Shown here one piece after another: positions 1-8,527 of a stretch of DNA of 64,000 nt (its first letter is position 1; every line of letters begins with the position of its first letter). Source of the DNA: Flavobacterium gyeonganense (lineage in GTDB: Bacteria; Bacteroidota; Bacteroidia; Flavobacteriales; Flavobacteriaceae); the NCBI RefSeq assembly GCF_029625295.1, contig NZ_CP121112.1, positions 2,852,001 to 2,916,000 on the forward strand, read 5' to 3'. The notes below the pieces were generated by a model, which worked only from the letters and a program-made list of their open reading frames with translations, made no database searches and was not told where the DNA came from. A program made the translations under genes and the position numbers.

Positions 1-159
1 GTTGACCTTTCCTGATTTTTGCCAAATAAATTTTTAAAAAACGATGATAATCCCATGTTACAAAGCTTATTAAGTTACAATACAATATTAAGTATTTTGA
101 ATTTAGTATTGTGTTATATTTTAGTAAAATCTTCAATGAAGTGGTGGATTAGGAATAAA

Positions 160-184
160 AAAAACGCCTTTATTAGGCGTTTTT
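160..184. terminator. Bidirectional hairpin terminator
   Basis: A perfect 10-bp stem (AAAAACGCCT / AGGCGTTTTT) with a five-base loop is flanked by A-rich and T-rich tails, so it can work on either strand. It lies 26 bases past the stop of the minus-strand Nfu gene. The bases before it (1-159) show no gene that I can support. Confidence 0.85.
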
Positions 185-209
185 ATGGGTAATTGAATTG
201 ATTTGTTTT

Positions 210-1109
210 TTATGCGTTTAGCGCTTCAACAGTGATCTGCTCATCATTTAGCATACTTTTCAGCATGTTTTCTATACCGCTTTTTAAAGTAAATGTAGAA
301 GACGGACAGCCGCTGCATGCTCCCTGTAAAATAACTTTTACAACTTTGTTGTCTTCATTATAAGAATCAAAAGCAATGTTTCCTCCATCTGCTGCAACCG
401 CTGGTTTTACATATTCCTCCAGAATGTTAATGATTTGTTGGGAAGTAACATCTAATTTGTCAAAAGCTTCATCTTTGGTTACATCATTTTTAGTAGCAGT
501 TTCAATTAAACTTTCATCTAAAACGGTTCCTCCGTTTTCAATAAATTGTTTGATGAAAGTTCTAAGTTCAAGTGTAATTTCTTCCCAGTTATTGATTTCG
601 TATTTCGTTACCGAAATGTAATTTTCATCAATAAAAACTTCTTTTACATAAGGAAATTTGAATAATTCCTGAGCCAACGGAGAAGAAGCTGTCTGGTCAA
701 TGTTTTTGTATTCAACAGCATTTCGGGTTAGCATTCTGCTTACCACAAATTTTAATGCAGCCGGATTAGGAGTTGTTTCCCCGTAAACTGTAATTGGCTG
801 TTTTTTAGGTTTGTTTTCGTCTATATTCACAATAGTTCCGCCTTTATTTACAAAAGCTTCAATTTGCTCGGCTACTGCATCCTGGACATCTTCCCATTCT
901 ACGATACTGAATCTTTCTACAGCGATAAAATTTCCAGAAATGTAAACAGTCTTTACGAATGGAAGATAAAATAACTGCTGGGCTAATGGTGATGATTGTG
1001 CTTCATCAATGTTTTTAAACTCAAAATTTTGATTTTGTGTAATGAAATCATCAAATTCAAACTTTATAATGGTAGGATTTTGAGTTTCTTTTATAGTGAT
1101 TTTTGCCAT
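210..1109 (-). CDS. NifU family Fe-S scaffold protein with two Nfu N-terminal domains
   Basis: This 299-residue protein is a predicted cytoplasmic Fe-S cluster carrier. The last 85 residues form a NifU-like domain with the cluster-binding CSGC motif (GACSGCPSS). Before it are two copies of the Nfu N-terminal domain (about residues 1-90 and 105-200); both contain an NPTI/NPAALKF-like start, a SSPLAQ(Q/E)LF motif and an F(I)-x-V-x-K/E-W-E-type end. Most bacterial Nfu proteins have one such domain or none. The ATG start at 1109 gives a normal cytoplasmic N-terminus. It is monocistronic with a strong terminator at 160-184, and divergent from the PorP/SprF gene. Family assignment is firm; the meaning of the doubled domain is inference. 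Confidence 0.93.
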   Translation of the reverse strand: MAKITIKETQNPTIIKFEFDDFITQNQNFEFKNIDEAQSSPLAQQLFYLPFVKTVYISGNFIAVERFSIVEWEDVQDAVAEQIEAFVNKGGTIVNIDENKPKKQPITVYGETTPNPAALKFVVSRMLTRNAVEYKNIDQTASSPLAQELFKFPYVKEVFIDENYISVTKYEINNWEEITLELRTFIKQFIENGGTVLDESLIETATKNDVTKDEAFDKLDVTSQQIINILEEYVKPAVAADGGNIAFDSYNEDNKVVKVILQGACSGCPSSTFTLKSGIENMLKSMLNDEQITVEALNA

Positions 1110-1243
1110 GTCTTTATATTTTTTGTAAATTTAATAAAGTTATCTTCTACTAATAGCTATATTTGGTTTTTTAATAAAACAATTAAGATTCTTTTTGTAA
1201 TCAATCTTGTTAAATTTAAAACACGGCTAATAAGTTTATTTGC

Positions 1244-2233
1244 ATGAAATTGAAAATCAGAATCTTGTTTGGTTTTATGATTACTTCATTCTATTCTTAT
1301 TCACAAGAAGGAATTCCGGTATATTCTGATTATTTGTCAGATAATTATTACTTGATTCATCCTTCTATGGCTGGTGCTGCAAATTGTGCAAAAATAAGGC
1401 TTACTGCCAGAAAGCAGTGGTTTGGTCAGGATGATGCGCCCTCTTTACAAACGTTAAGTTTTAATGGAAGAATTGGAGAAAGATCCGGCGCAGGGATTAT
1501 TGTTTTTAACGATAAAAATGGATATCATTCACAAAAAGGAGTAAAGCTTACTTATGCACATCATATTATGTTTTCAAGAAGTGAACTGGATTTGAATCAG
1601 CTTTCTTTTGGTATTAGCGGAGGCATGATTCAGAGTCAGCTGGATGAAACTTCATTTGGAGGAACTTTTGATCCAATTGTTTTTGGATCAATACAAAACG
1701 ATTCTTATTTCAATGTTGATGTAGGGGCATCTTATAATTTTTTGGATTTTTATGCCCATTTAACTGTCCAGGGACTTATAGAAACCAGAAGGCAATTATA
1801 TACGGATTATGAAAGTGATAATTTGAGAAAATTTCTTTTAAGTGCGGGATATGTTTTTGGAAAAAGTGAAAATATTACATGGGAACCTTCAATTTTATTT
1901 CAGTATTTTGATCAGACAAAAGAAAAATCTATCGACCTGAATTTAAAAGCGTATAAAAATATGGACTTTGGAAGTATATGGGCTGCACTGTCTTACAGAA
2001 GAAGTTTTGACGGAGCGAGATACAGCGGAGGAAGCGGATCAGGTGACCAAAAATTACAGTATATAACTCCTATTGTTGGTCTTAATTATAAAAAATTCAT
2101 GTTTGCTTATACCTATTCAAACGTAACGGGTGATGTGAAATTTGATACAGGAGGATATCATCAGATTACTCTTGGAATTAATTTATTTTGTAAAAGAGAA
2201 CGCTACGATTGTAAATGTCCAGCGGTTAATTAA
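1244..2233 (+). CDS. Type IX secretion/gliding PorP/SprF family outer membrane protein
   Basis: The protein has 329 residues and begins with a signal peptide that ends near SYSQ, followed by the family's opening, in which an outer membrane protein with an 'HPSMAGAA' segment and an 'R-x-QW' motif leads into alternating beta strands. Members of the family accompany T9SS cargo or act in gliding motility in Flavobacterium. The C-terminus ends in a cysteine-rich tail (KCPAVN) beyond the last strand. It is followed after 11 bases by the carbonic anhydrase, so the two may be co-transcribed. No T9SS core gene or large cargo sits next to it here, so a specific partner cannot be named. Confidence 0.85.
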   Translation: MKLKIRILFGFMITSFYSYSQEGIPVYSDYLSDNYYLIHPSMAGAANCAKIRLTARKQWFGQDDAPSLQTLSFNGRIGERSGAGIIVFNDKNGYHSQKGVKLTYAHHIMFSRSELDLNQLSFGISGGMIQSQLDETSFGGTFDPIVFGSIQNDSYFNVDVGASYNFLDFYAHLTVQGLIETRRQLYTDYESDNLRKFLLSAGYVFGKSENITWEPSILFQYFDQTKEKSIDLNLKAYKNMDFGSIWAALSYRRSFDGARYSGGSGSGDQKLQYITPIVGLNYKKFMFAYTYSNVTGDVKFDTGGYHQITLGINLFCKRERYDCKCPAVN

Positions 2234-2244
2234 ATTTAAATATC

Positions 2245-2757
2245 ATGTTGATAAAAGCTGTAAACGGAAAATCTCCTGTAATTCCTGATGATTGTTATGT
2301 TGCTGAAAATGCTACTATTGTTGGCGATGTAACTTTTGGTGATTTATGCAGTGTTTGGTTTAATGCTGTAATTAGGGGAGACGTAAATTTTATTAAAATT
2401 GGAAATAAAGTAAATATTCAGGACGGGGCGATTATACATTGTACGTATCAAAAGCATGCCACAATTATTGGCAATAATGTTTCAATTGGGCACAATGCTA
2501 TTGTACATGGTTGTACTATTCAGGACAATGTTTTGATTGGAATGGGAGCGATTGTAATGGACAATTGCGTTGTAGAAAGTAATTCGATTATTGCAGCCGG
2601 AGCGGTTTTAACACAAAATACAGTTGTAACCTCAGGAAGTATTTATGCTGGTGTCCCTGCCAAAAAAGTGAAAGATATTGATCAGTCAGATTTTGCAGGT
2701 GAAATTGAGCGTATCTCAAATAACTATGTGATGTATTCGGGCTGGTTTAAAGAATAA
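2245..2757 (+). CDS. Gamma carbonic anhydrase family protein
   Basis: The 170-residue protein is a left-handed beta-helix of hexapeptide repeats (I-x-G-D-V/x-F type), the usual length for the YrdA/PaaY-type gamma carbonic anhydrase family. The three zinc ligands can be placed: a histidine in GAIIHC and the pair in GHNAIVHGC, five residues apart. Family members are trimeric zinc enzymes, though many small members have no proven carbonic anhydrase activity. It ends VPAKKVKD, the typical end of the helix, followed by a short alpha-helical cap. It is likely read with the upstream PorP/SprF gene and ends at a convergent terminator. Confidence 0.92.
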   Translation: MLIKAVNGKSPVIPDDCYVAENATIVGDVTFGDLCSVWFNAVIRGDVNFIKIGNKVNIQDGAIIHCTYQKHATIIGNNVSIGHNAIVHGCTIQDNVLIGMGAIVMDNCVVESNSIIAAGAVLTQNTVVTSGSIYAGVPAKKVKDIDQSDFAGEIERISNNYVMYSGWFKE

Positions 2758-2783
2758 TTCAGAATATATAAAAAGGAATATTT

Positions 2784-2827
2784 AAATTCCAATCTAGTTC
2801 GAACAGAATTGGAATTTGAAATTTTTT
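2784..2827. terminator. Convergent hairpin terminator
   Basis: AAATTCCAAT and ATTGGAATTT form a perfect 10-bp stem around a 14-base loop, followed by a T-run. It lies between the converging carbonic anhydrase and LytTR genes. Confidence 0.7.
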
Positions 2828-2846
2828 ATTTTGGAATTTAAATAAG

Positions 2847-3560
2847 CTATAAATTGATTCTTTCGAAAAAGGCATTTTTGTAGCTTTCGCTAATAGGAAT
2901 TCGTTTATCACTAATCAAAACCTTATTTTTTTGTATTGATTTTACATGTTTGATGTTGATAATATAAGACCTGTGTATTCTCGAAAATCCTTTGCTGAAA
3001 AGCAAATTTTCTAATTTTATCAGGCTAATCAGAGTGAGTGTGAATTTATTGTCTGTTGTATAAATTTTCACGTAATCTTTTAAACCTTCGATAAATAAAA
3101 TATCAGCGAAATTCATTTTAACATTTTCATATTCAGCCCTTACAAACATAAAATCCTGTTCTAATTCAGGAATTGTAGTGTTTTCAGAAATAGCCTGAAC
3201 GGTTGGAGGATTTAAAATTTGCTGTGCTCTGACTACAGCCTTCAGGAATCGGTGAAACGGAATTGGTTTTACTAAATAATCTACTGCACCAAGATTAAAA
3301 CCTTCAACAGCATAATCAGAATAAGCTGTTGTGAAAATAATTAAAGGCTTTTTTTCGATAGTATTTAAGAATTCAATACCTGAAAAATGAGGCATCTGGA
3401 TATCAAGGAAAATTAAATCTACATTGTTTTGATTAATAAAAGACACTGCATCAATAGCATTATTAAAAGTGCTTATTAATTCTAATGAATCTACTTTGCT
3501 AACAAAATCTTTTAGTAAATCTACTGCTAAAGGTTCATCATCTATAATTACACATTTCAT
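2847..3560 (-). CDS. LytTR family response regulator
   Basis: The protein is a 237-residue two-component regulator. The receiver domain covers about residues 1-120: acidic pair in MKCVIIDDEP, phosphoacceptor Asp in LIFLDIQMP, Thr/Ser in IIFTTAYSDYA and Lys in DYLVKPIPF. The last 100 residues are a LytTR DNA-binding domain (ILFIEGLKDYVKIYT, FSRIHRSYIIN). An in-frame start 18 codons further upstream is possible, but MKCVIIDDEP is the normal family start, so 3560 is chosen. It lies downstream of its probable kinase with 114 bases between them. Targets are not known; LytTR proteins usually bind direct repeats in promoters. Confidence 0.93.
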   Translation of the reverse strand: MKCVIIDDEPLAVDLLKDFVSKVDSLELISTFNNAIDAVSFINQNNVDLIFLDIQMPHFSGIEFLNTIEKKPLIIFTTAYSDYAVEGFNLGAVDYLVKPIPFHRFLKAVVRAQQILNPPTVQAISENTTIPELEQDFMFVRAEYENVKMNFADILFIEGLKDYVKIYTTDNKFTLTLISLIKLENLLFSKGFSRIHRSYIINIKHVKSIQKNKVLISDKRIPISESYKNAFFERINL

Positions 3561-3674
3561 CTTTTTAGATTTAAATTTTAATAAATTAATCGGGTCAAAA
3601 GTAGCTTTAAACAAACGACTTACATTTTAAAATTTAGTTAAATATTGAGTAAGCTAATTTCGTTTATTGTTGAT

Positions 3675-4787
3675 TTATTGAATGTCAGTTTGTATTTTAT
3701 CTAATTTCAAATTCAGATGTACGCGATAATATTGGCTGTCTTGTTTTATTGTCAACTCATGTGCATTAGGATATAGCAAATCCAGCCTGCTTTGAATGTT
3801 TGCTAAACCAATACCTGAATTTTCAGGGTCTTTTTCATAATTTTCAATTGTATTTTCTGTCCAAAAATCGAGATCATTTTCAATAATGATAACCTTGATT
3901 TTTACATGAGCAACTCCTTTATAATCAGTACCGTATTTAAAGGCATTTTCAATAAATGAAATTAATAATAAAGGCTCGATGAATTTATTTTTAGGATCTC
4001 CGTGAATATTTATAACTATGTCTTCAATATTGTTGAGTCTCAATTTTTGTAATTCAATATAATTCTGAATATAATTGATCTCTTTTTCTAAAGCCACCGT
4101 TTTGTTGTCTGTTTCATACAGCATATACCGCATTAATTCTGATAATGTTACGATGGCATCAGGAACCAAATCAGATTTTTTATGAGCCAAAGAATAGATG
4201 CTGTTGAGGGAATTAAATAAAAAATGTGGATTAGTCTGTTTTCGTAAATAATTCAATTCAGTATTAGTCCTGTGTGTTTCGGCAATTAATTTGTTTTGCT
4301 GGTTTTGATAAAATTCTGTTAAGGTCCTAATTATCGCACTAATGGTCGTAATTAAAAGATAGAAAAATGACGGCCCAATTTTAAAAAAAAGTGGCTGTTT
4401 ATGCTGACGGACTTTCATTCTGCCTTCTTTCAAAAACATCTTTACTTCCTCTGGCATCATTTTAGGTGGCATCATGTTTTGCATACGTAAATGATTGAAT
4501 TCAGGAAAAAAATAATTAATTCGGATAATCATAAAAAGTAAAATCAGTGCCAGGACAAAAATAAAATACAGCCAATATTTTTTTTCGAGAAGCAATACGG
4601 GTACCAGATAAAAATAGTTGAGATAAAATAAAATAATTCCGGTTCCCCATTGTACATAGAAATCATTATTAATTCTAAAAGGACTTTCGTAAAACTGAAT
4701 CAATGATGTCAGTATAAAGAACGTCCATATAGTAATATGGAATAAAACTTTATTTGAATTTCTATTTTTAAGGGTACCGATATTCAT
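3675..4787 (-). CDS. LytS/YehU-type sensor histidine kinase
   Basis: The 370-residue membrane kinase has four predicted transmembrane segments in the first 165 residues (for example FFILTSLIQFY, LYFIFVLALILLFMII) with a Met/Pro-rich loop (MMPPKMMPEE) between them. A short coiled coil leads to the His_kinase (PF06580) motif NPHFLFNSLNS, whose His is the phosphoacceptor. The ATPase half has ENAFKYG and SGIGLANIQ. It starts one base after the stop of the DUF4907 gene, so it is in the same operon, and is paired with the LytTR regulator downstream. There is no obvious ligand-binding domain; sensing may be by the membrane part or through the envelope proteins encoded upstream. Confidence 0.92.
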   Translation of the reverse strand: MNIGTLKNRNSNKVLFHITIWTFFILTSLIQFYESPFRINNDFYVQWGTGIILFYLNYFYLVPVLLLEKKYWLYFIFVLALILLFMIIRINYFFPEFNHLRMQNMMPPKMMPEEVKMFLKEGRMKVRQHKQPLFFKIGPSFFYLLITTISAIIRTLTEFYQNQQNKLIAETHRTNTELNYLRKQTNPHFLFNSLNSIYSLAHKKSDLVPDAIVTLSELMRYMLYETDNKTVALEKEINYIQNYIELQKLRLNNIEDIVINIHGDPKNKFIEPLLLISFIENAFKYGTDYKGVAHVKIKVIIIENDLDFWTENTIENYEKDPENSGIGLANIQSRLDLLYPNAHELTIKQDSQYYRVHLNLKLDKIQTDIQ

Positions 4788-5068
4788 TTACATTTTTATT
4801 TTTAATAAAATTAAATCATTTTTGGTTACCGATGGCGATCTGTTTTGATAGAGTTTTTTTATAACTAATCCGGCAACTTTTAAGGCGTCATCTTCTGAGT
4901 TAAAACTTTTTGCGTCACTAATAACCGGAATTATGGTTTGCTTGATTATAACTTTATCTTTATGCGAAATTGTATATCCCCAGCCCGAAGCGGTTTTTAT
5001 AGATTCAGCATGTAGTGCTTTTTTTGTGTACAAGCTGTCAACTGTAGGAAAAATAGAATAAAAAGCAA
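4788..5068 (-). CDS. DUF4907 family lipoprotein, frameshifted as read
   Basis: The C-terminal 80 residues match the DUF4907 family (SGWGYTI, a PVI..AKSFNSEDDALK segment, VIKKL). In the frame of this domain there is no ATG. One frame over, just upstream, is a typical lipoprotein signal, LLFILFFLQLTAC, followed by TQK. The two frames meet in a run of seven A residues (5019-5025 on the plus strand as T7); adding one A joins them as CTQKKALHAES. No ATG is present upstream; the first start-like codon is the TTG at 5068, while a TGG at 5077 is followed by KN and could be a damaged ATG. Function is unknown. The stop abuts the kinase start. A pseudogene cannot be excluded. Confidence 0.6.
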
Positions 5069-5098
5069 ATTCTTCCAGAATAATCTCCGGAAGAATTT
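5067..5098 (-). terminator. Hairpin after the Kelch gene
   Basis: AAATTCTTCCAG and CCGGAAGAATTT form a 12-bp stem with one mismatch, followed on the minus strand by a T-rich tract. It sits 13 bases past the Kelch gene stop and overlaps the proposed start of the DUF4907 gene, so it may attenuate expression of the downstream kinase and regulator rather than stop it. Confidence 0.55.
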
Positions 5099-5111
5099 TA
5101 AATTTGGGGAA

Positions 5112-6118
5112 TTAATTATCATCGTCATTTTGTTCTTCTAAAGGTTTGAACTCCCAGGCATCATCGAAGTAGGTTGAACCAATTCGTCCTAACATTAAAA
5201 AGCCTCTGTTGTTAATGGCAAAACCTACGGCATCAGTTCTGGCTGCTCCTTCAAGAGCTGTTCTCTCTATCCAAAGATCAGTTGTTGGGTTATATTCCCA
5301 TACCGTTTTGATGCCCTCACCGCCTACGATATAACCTAATCCATTCAGGCTGAAACTCGATGCGTTTGAACGGGTTATTGCATAGTCATCGTTCCAGCTG
5401 TAATCATCATCGTCGTCCTGATCAATGTCTCGCAGCTTTGTCCAAACTTCAGTTGCAGGATTAAATTCATAGAAATCTTCCTGATAGGTTCCGTTATTTA
5501 CACCAGTTCCTAGATAAGCTAAATCATTTATAACGAATACAGTAGCATTTCGTCTTTTATTTCCACTAAATCCACTAACAAGTTTCCATGTATTGTCAGT
5601 GTCGTTATACTGATAGAAATCTTTTAGATAATTTCCGTCATAACCAGTTCCGAAATACGCTTTTCCGCCTACCTGAAAACCAACAGCTCCATAACGTGCT
5701 GTTCCTCCAAAATCAGCTTTTGCCTCCCAGCTATTGCTCACAGGATCGTACTGGTAAAAGTCTTTCAGCTTATTAGTTCCATCATATCCAAGACCAATAT
5801 AGCCTTTATTATTAAGTTCAAAAGCAGATGCGGAACTTCTTCCTGTTCCGGCAAAATCAGCTTTTTGCTCCCAATAATCACCATTTGAGTTGTAAGCCCA
5901 TAAATCTTTTAAATATTCGTCTCCTGTGTAACCTGTCGCAACATAAGCATAATCTCCAATAACAAAATTGGCAGCACTAGATCTGGCAGGTCCGTCAAAT
6001 GCAGATTTTTTAATCCAGTTACCTATTAATTCATCATCATCATCATCGTTACTGCAGCCTGTAAAAAAAAGCCTGATAGCAGAGTAGCGAATAATATCCC
6101 TTTTTTAAAATTATTCAT
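5112..6118 (-). CDS. Kelch-repeat lipoprotein, frameshifted as read
   Basis: The full gene starts at ATG 6118 with MNNFKKGILF and a hydrophobic signal. The frame is broken in a run of eight bases (A8 at 6063-6070, plus strand). With one more base the signal reads SGFFFTGC, a good lipobox, then SNDDDDDEL and about 300 residues in one frame, for 335 residues in all. The mature part has six or seven blade-like repeats with GTGYDG(x)YLKDFYQYN and WEAKADFGG(T)AR signatures, as in Kelch beta-propellers. Asp-rich stretches occur at the mature start and near the end. It lies between the DUF6268 barrel and DUF4907 genes in one operon. A propeller on a lipid anchor suggests binding of a protein or sugar at the cell surface or periplasm; this is inference. 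Confidence 0.78.
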
Positions 6119-6132
6119 AGTTTGAAATTTAT

Positions 6133-6975
6133 TTATTGTTTGTATTTGATCCCAATGCTTAAAATGTAACCGTTGCCACTATTAAAATCATATAGTTTAT
6201 GATTGTTTTCGTCCAGTAAATGATATTGTTTGTTAAAATTGTAACCTGCTTTAAAGTTTACAAACCAATTTTTATCCATATTCCGTTCATAATCAAAGGC
6301 TGTTGTGATTTGAGAAGTGCTTATTTTGGCTGCATTACTGTATGTTTCCGGAGACTTATCCAAATTGTAAAAATTCCCATTAAAACTATTGCTGATACTA
6401 AATTTGTTTCGCTCATTGTTGGAGTAAGATATTGCTGTATCCGGAAAACCTATTAAAATATTAGTTTGATCGTTTATTTTGCCTGAAATTGACAGTGTTG
6501 GTATAAATTTAGGAGTACCGAAAATTGTTGATCTTTCGGCTCCGATATTTAATCCTGTTTTTGAATTCAACTGCTGTTTCAATTGGAAACTCCCTAAAAG
6601 GGTTACATCTGAAATGTTTAAATTTTGTTGAAAATTGATTGTTGGCCTAACTGAAAAATTTAATCTTGTAGCCTCAGAAACTTTATGTGATATCCCGAAT
6701 TTGTTTTGAATCTGATTAAACTGATTCAGATTCTCAAAATCATAATAAGTTCTTGTGTCGTATTTTATTTTCAGATTTGTGTACTCTAATTTATTTGTAA
6801 TCTCATTTTTATCATTTATTTTTTTATAAACAGCTATACTGGCATTTGTTTCATTAAAATTTATTTCTTGTGTTGGTTCTGTCTTTAAATTAAAATCAAC
6901 AGCAAGCTTTTCTTGTGCTTTCATATTAAGGAAGCTAATCCAAAACAACACCCAGACTAAAACCTTTCTTTTCAT
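6133..6975 (-). CDS. Outer membrane beta-barrel protein, probably DUF6268 family
   Basis: The 280-residue protein has a signal peptide (cleavage near LNMKAQ) and then alternating amphipathic strands throughout, ending in the strand ILSIGIKYKQ, as expected for an outer membrane barrel. It resembles the DUF6268 family, which is placed next to Kelch and DUF4907 genes in Flavobacteria by my recollection; I could not search. It is the first gene of the minus-strand operon and stops 14 bases before the Kelch gene. Role unknown: channel, receptor or surface anchor for the Kelch lipoprotein are all possible. Confidence 0.68.
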   Translation of the reverse strand: MKRKVLVWVLFWISFLNMKAQEKLAVDFNLKTEPTQEINFNETNASIAVYKKINDKNEITNKLEYTNLKIKYDTRTYYDFENLNQFNQIQNKFGISHKVSEATRLNFSVRPTINFQQNLNISDVTLLGSFQLKQQLNSKTGLNIGAERSTIFGTPKFIPTLSISGKINDQTNILIGFPDTAISYSNNERNKFSISNSFNGNFYNLDKSPETYSNAAKISTSQITTAFDYERNMDKNWFVNFKAGYNFNKQYHLLDENNHKLYDFNSGNGYILSIGIKYKQ

Positions 6976-7045
6976 TATTTGTTTAATTGGTTCAAAAGTA
7001 GGAGGGAGTCTGTTTTAAAAAAAAGAATATATATGTATAGGGCAT

Positions 7046-7059
7046 TTTGGTAGACCAAA
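7046..7059. promoter_or_regulatory. Small perfect inverted repeat in a divergent intergenic region
   Basis: TTTGGT-AG-ACCAAA lies between the divergent DUF6268 and DUF4270 genes (gap 6976-7207), with GGCATTTT-like sequence on both sides. It could be an operator for either gene. No clear -7 motif was found beside it, so the call is weak. Confidence 0.3.
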
Positions 7060-7207
7060 TGGCATTTTTTTGGGCTTAAAGAGTTATTTCTCTGCCAGTG
7101 TATGTTGTAGATGTTTTTGGGCTTTCTATAGTATAAAAATGAAGGCTTGTATATGTTATGGTGTTGACCAGAAATGTGCCTTTTATATTTGTTCAAAAAT
7201 TCGGATT

Positions 7208-8527
7208 ATGTATAAGTTTATATTGATGTTGTTTTTTGGATTTGCTGTGGTTTCATGTGGTACAGATACAGATGCTGGCGAATTTGTTGTTGGCTCTGAT
7301 TATCTGTCGGTAAACAACAAAGTGATTTTAATTGATACGGTTACAGTTGAAATGTCTACCATCAATTTCGATTCCCTGATTACTTCTAATAAGAGTAGAA
7401 TTTTGATAGGGAATTATGACGACCCTCTATTTGGTAAAGTAAAATCAAATAGTTATTTTCAACTGGCATCAGATTCCTATTCTTTAATTAGTACCAGTGA
7501 TACAGAATCAGCAAATTATGTTTTTGATTCTATTTCGATGATTTTAAAATATGATAATTACTATTATGGAGATACAACCAGGGTACAGACTTTCAATATC
7601 CATAGACTCATTCAAAAGGTCAAGCCTAATACTGATGATGATTCATTTTATAATAATTCCGCTTTGAATTACAGCTCAGAAAGTTTAGGAACAATTTCGT
7701 ATAAACCCAGGCCAATAGAAAAAGATTCTATAAATGTAAAAATGGATGCTGCATTTGGAGAAGCACTTTTTTTAAAACTTAAGAAAAGAGAAATTACGGA
7801 CTTCGATAGTTTTGCCGAATATCTGAAAGGACTTGTAATTATTCCTCAAACCACTAATTCTTCAAGTATAATTGGTTTTAATCTGACAAGTAAAGTACGA
7901 TTGTATTATTCAAAATATCTTGGTGACGACATAGACTCTTATGTAAAAGATTTTACTATAGTAGATGCTGCCAAACAGTTTAATGCTATCTCTTTAGATA
8001 AGACAGGAACTCTGATTCAGGATTTACCCGCCTCAAATAGTAGATTGTCAAGTTTGTTAACCAATAATCAGGGATATATTCAGTCTGGAACAGGACTTGC
8101 ATGCAGAGTCGATTTTCCAAATATAAAACAGTTGAAGTATATTGCTGATAGAGGTGCAATTGTTGATGCCGAATTGATTTTAAAACCTGTCAATAACACA
8201 TATTCCAAAGGATTTCCCTTGTCAGATTCACTGCAGGTATATGTGGCAGATAAATTAAACAGGATTAGTGGCCTATTAAATGATGCATCCGGTGTCTCAT
8301 TATATGCTAAACTAAATAAACAAAGTGATGAGTTTAATGAAAATGTGGGTTATTCATTATCAGTCGGTAATTTTCTTCAGAAAGAAATGCTAAAACAATC
8401 AGACTCTAAATCTTCATTAGTTTTTGCTCTGCCGAATATTAACAAAGCTGTTAACAGAATTGTTTTAGGCGACCAGAAAAATCAGAATAATAAAATTCAA
8501 TTGAAAATTTACTACCTCTCTTATTAA
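7208..8527 (+). CDS. DUF4270 family lipoprotein
   Basis: The protein has 439 residues from ATG 7208. The signal sequence MYKFILMLFFGFAVVSCG contains a lipobox with Cys at residue 17. The frame is open further upstream, but only the 7208 start places the signal peptide at the N-terminus. The mature part shows DUF4270 features: a D-T-V-T-V-(E)-M-S-T segment after the start, a LIGNYDDPLFGKVKSNSYFQL segment and a C-terminal beta-rich region ending LKIYYLSY. These are secreted or outer membrane lipoproteins of Bacteroidota with no settled function. The next gene begins directly after the stop codon, so the two are coupled and probably act together in the outer membrane. Confidence 0.88.
   Translation: MYKFILMLFFGFAVVSCGTDTDAGEFVVGSDYLSVNNKVILIDTVTVEMSTINFDSLITSNKSRILIGNYDDPLFGKVKSNSYFQLASDSYSLISTSDTESANYVFDSISMILKYDNYYYGDTTRVQTFNIHRLIQKVKPNTDDDSFYNNSALNYSSESLGTISYKPRPIEKDSINVKMDAAFGEALFLKLKKREITDFDSFAEYLKGLVIIPQTTNSSSIIGFNLTSKVRLYYSKYLGDDIDSYVKDFTIVDAAKQFNAISLDKTGTLIQDLPASNSRLSSLLTNNQGYIQSGTGLACRVDFPNIKQLKYIADRGAIVDAELILKPVNNTYSKGFPLSDSLQVYVADKLNRISGLLNDASGVSLYAKLNKQSDEFNENVGYSLSVGNFLQKEMLKQSDSKSSLVFALPNINKAVNRIVLGDQKNQNNKIQLKIYYLSY

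Noticed and set aside
7070..7207. N-terminal extension of the DUF4270 gene upstream of 7208
   Set aside because: It would bury the lipoprotein signal inside the protein, and the extra part looks like translated promoter DNA.
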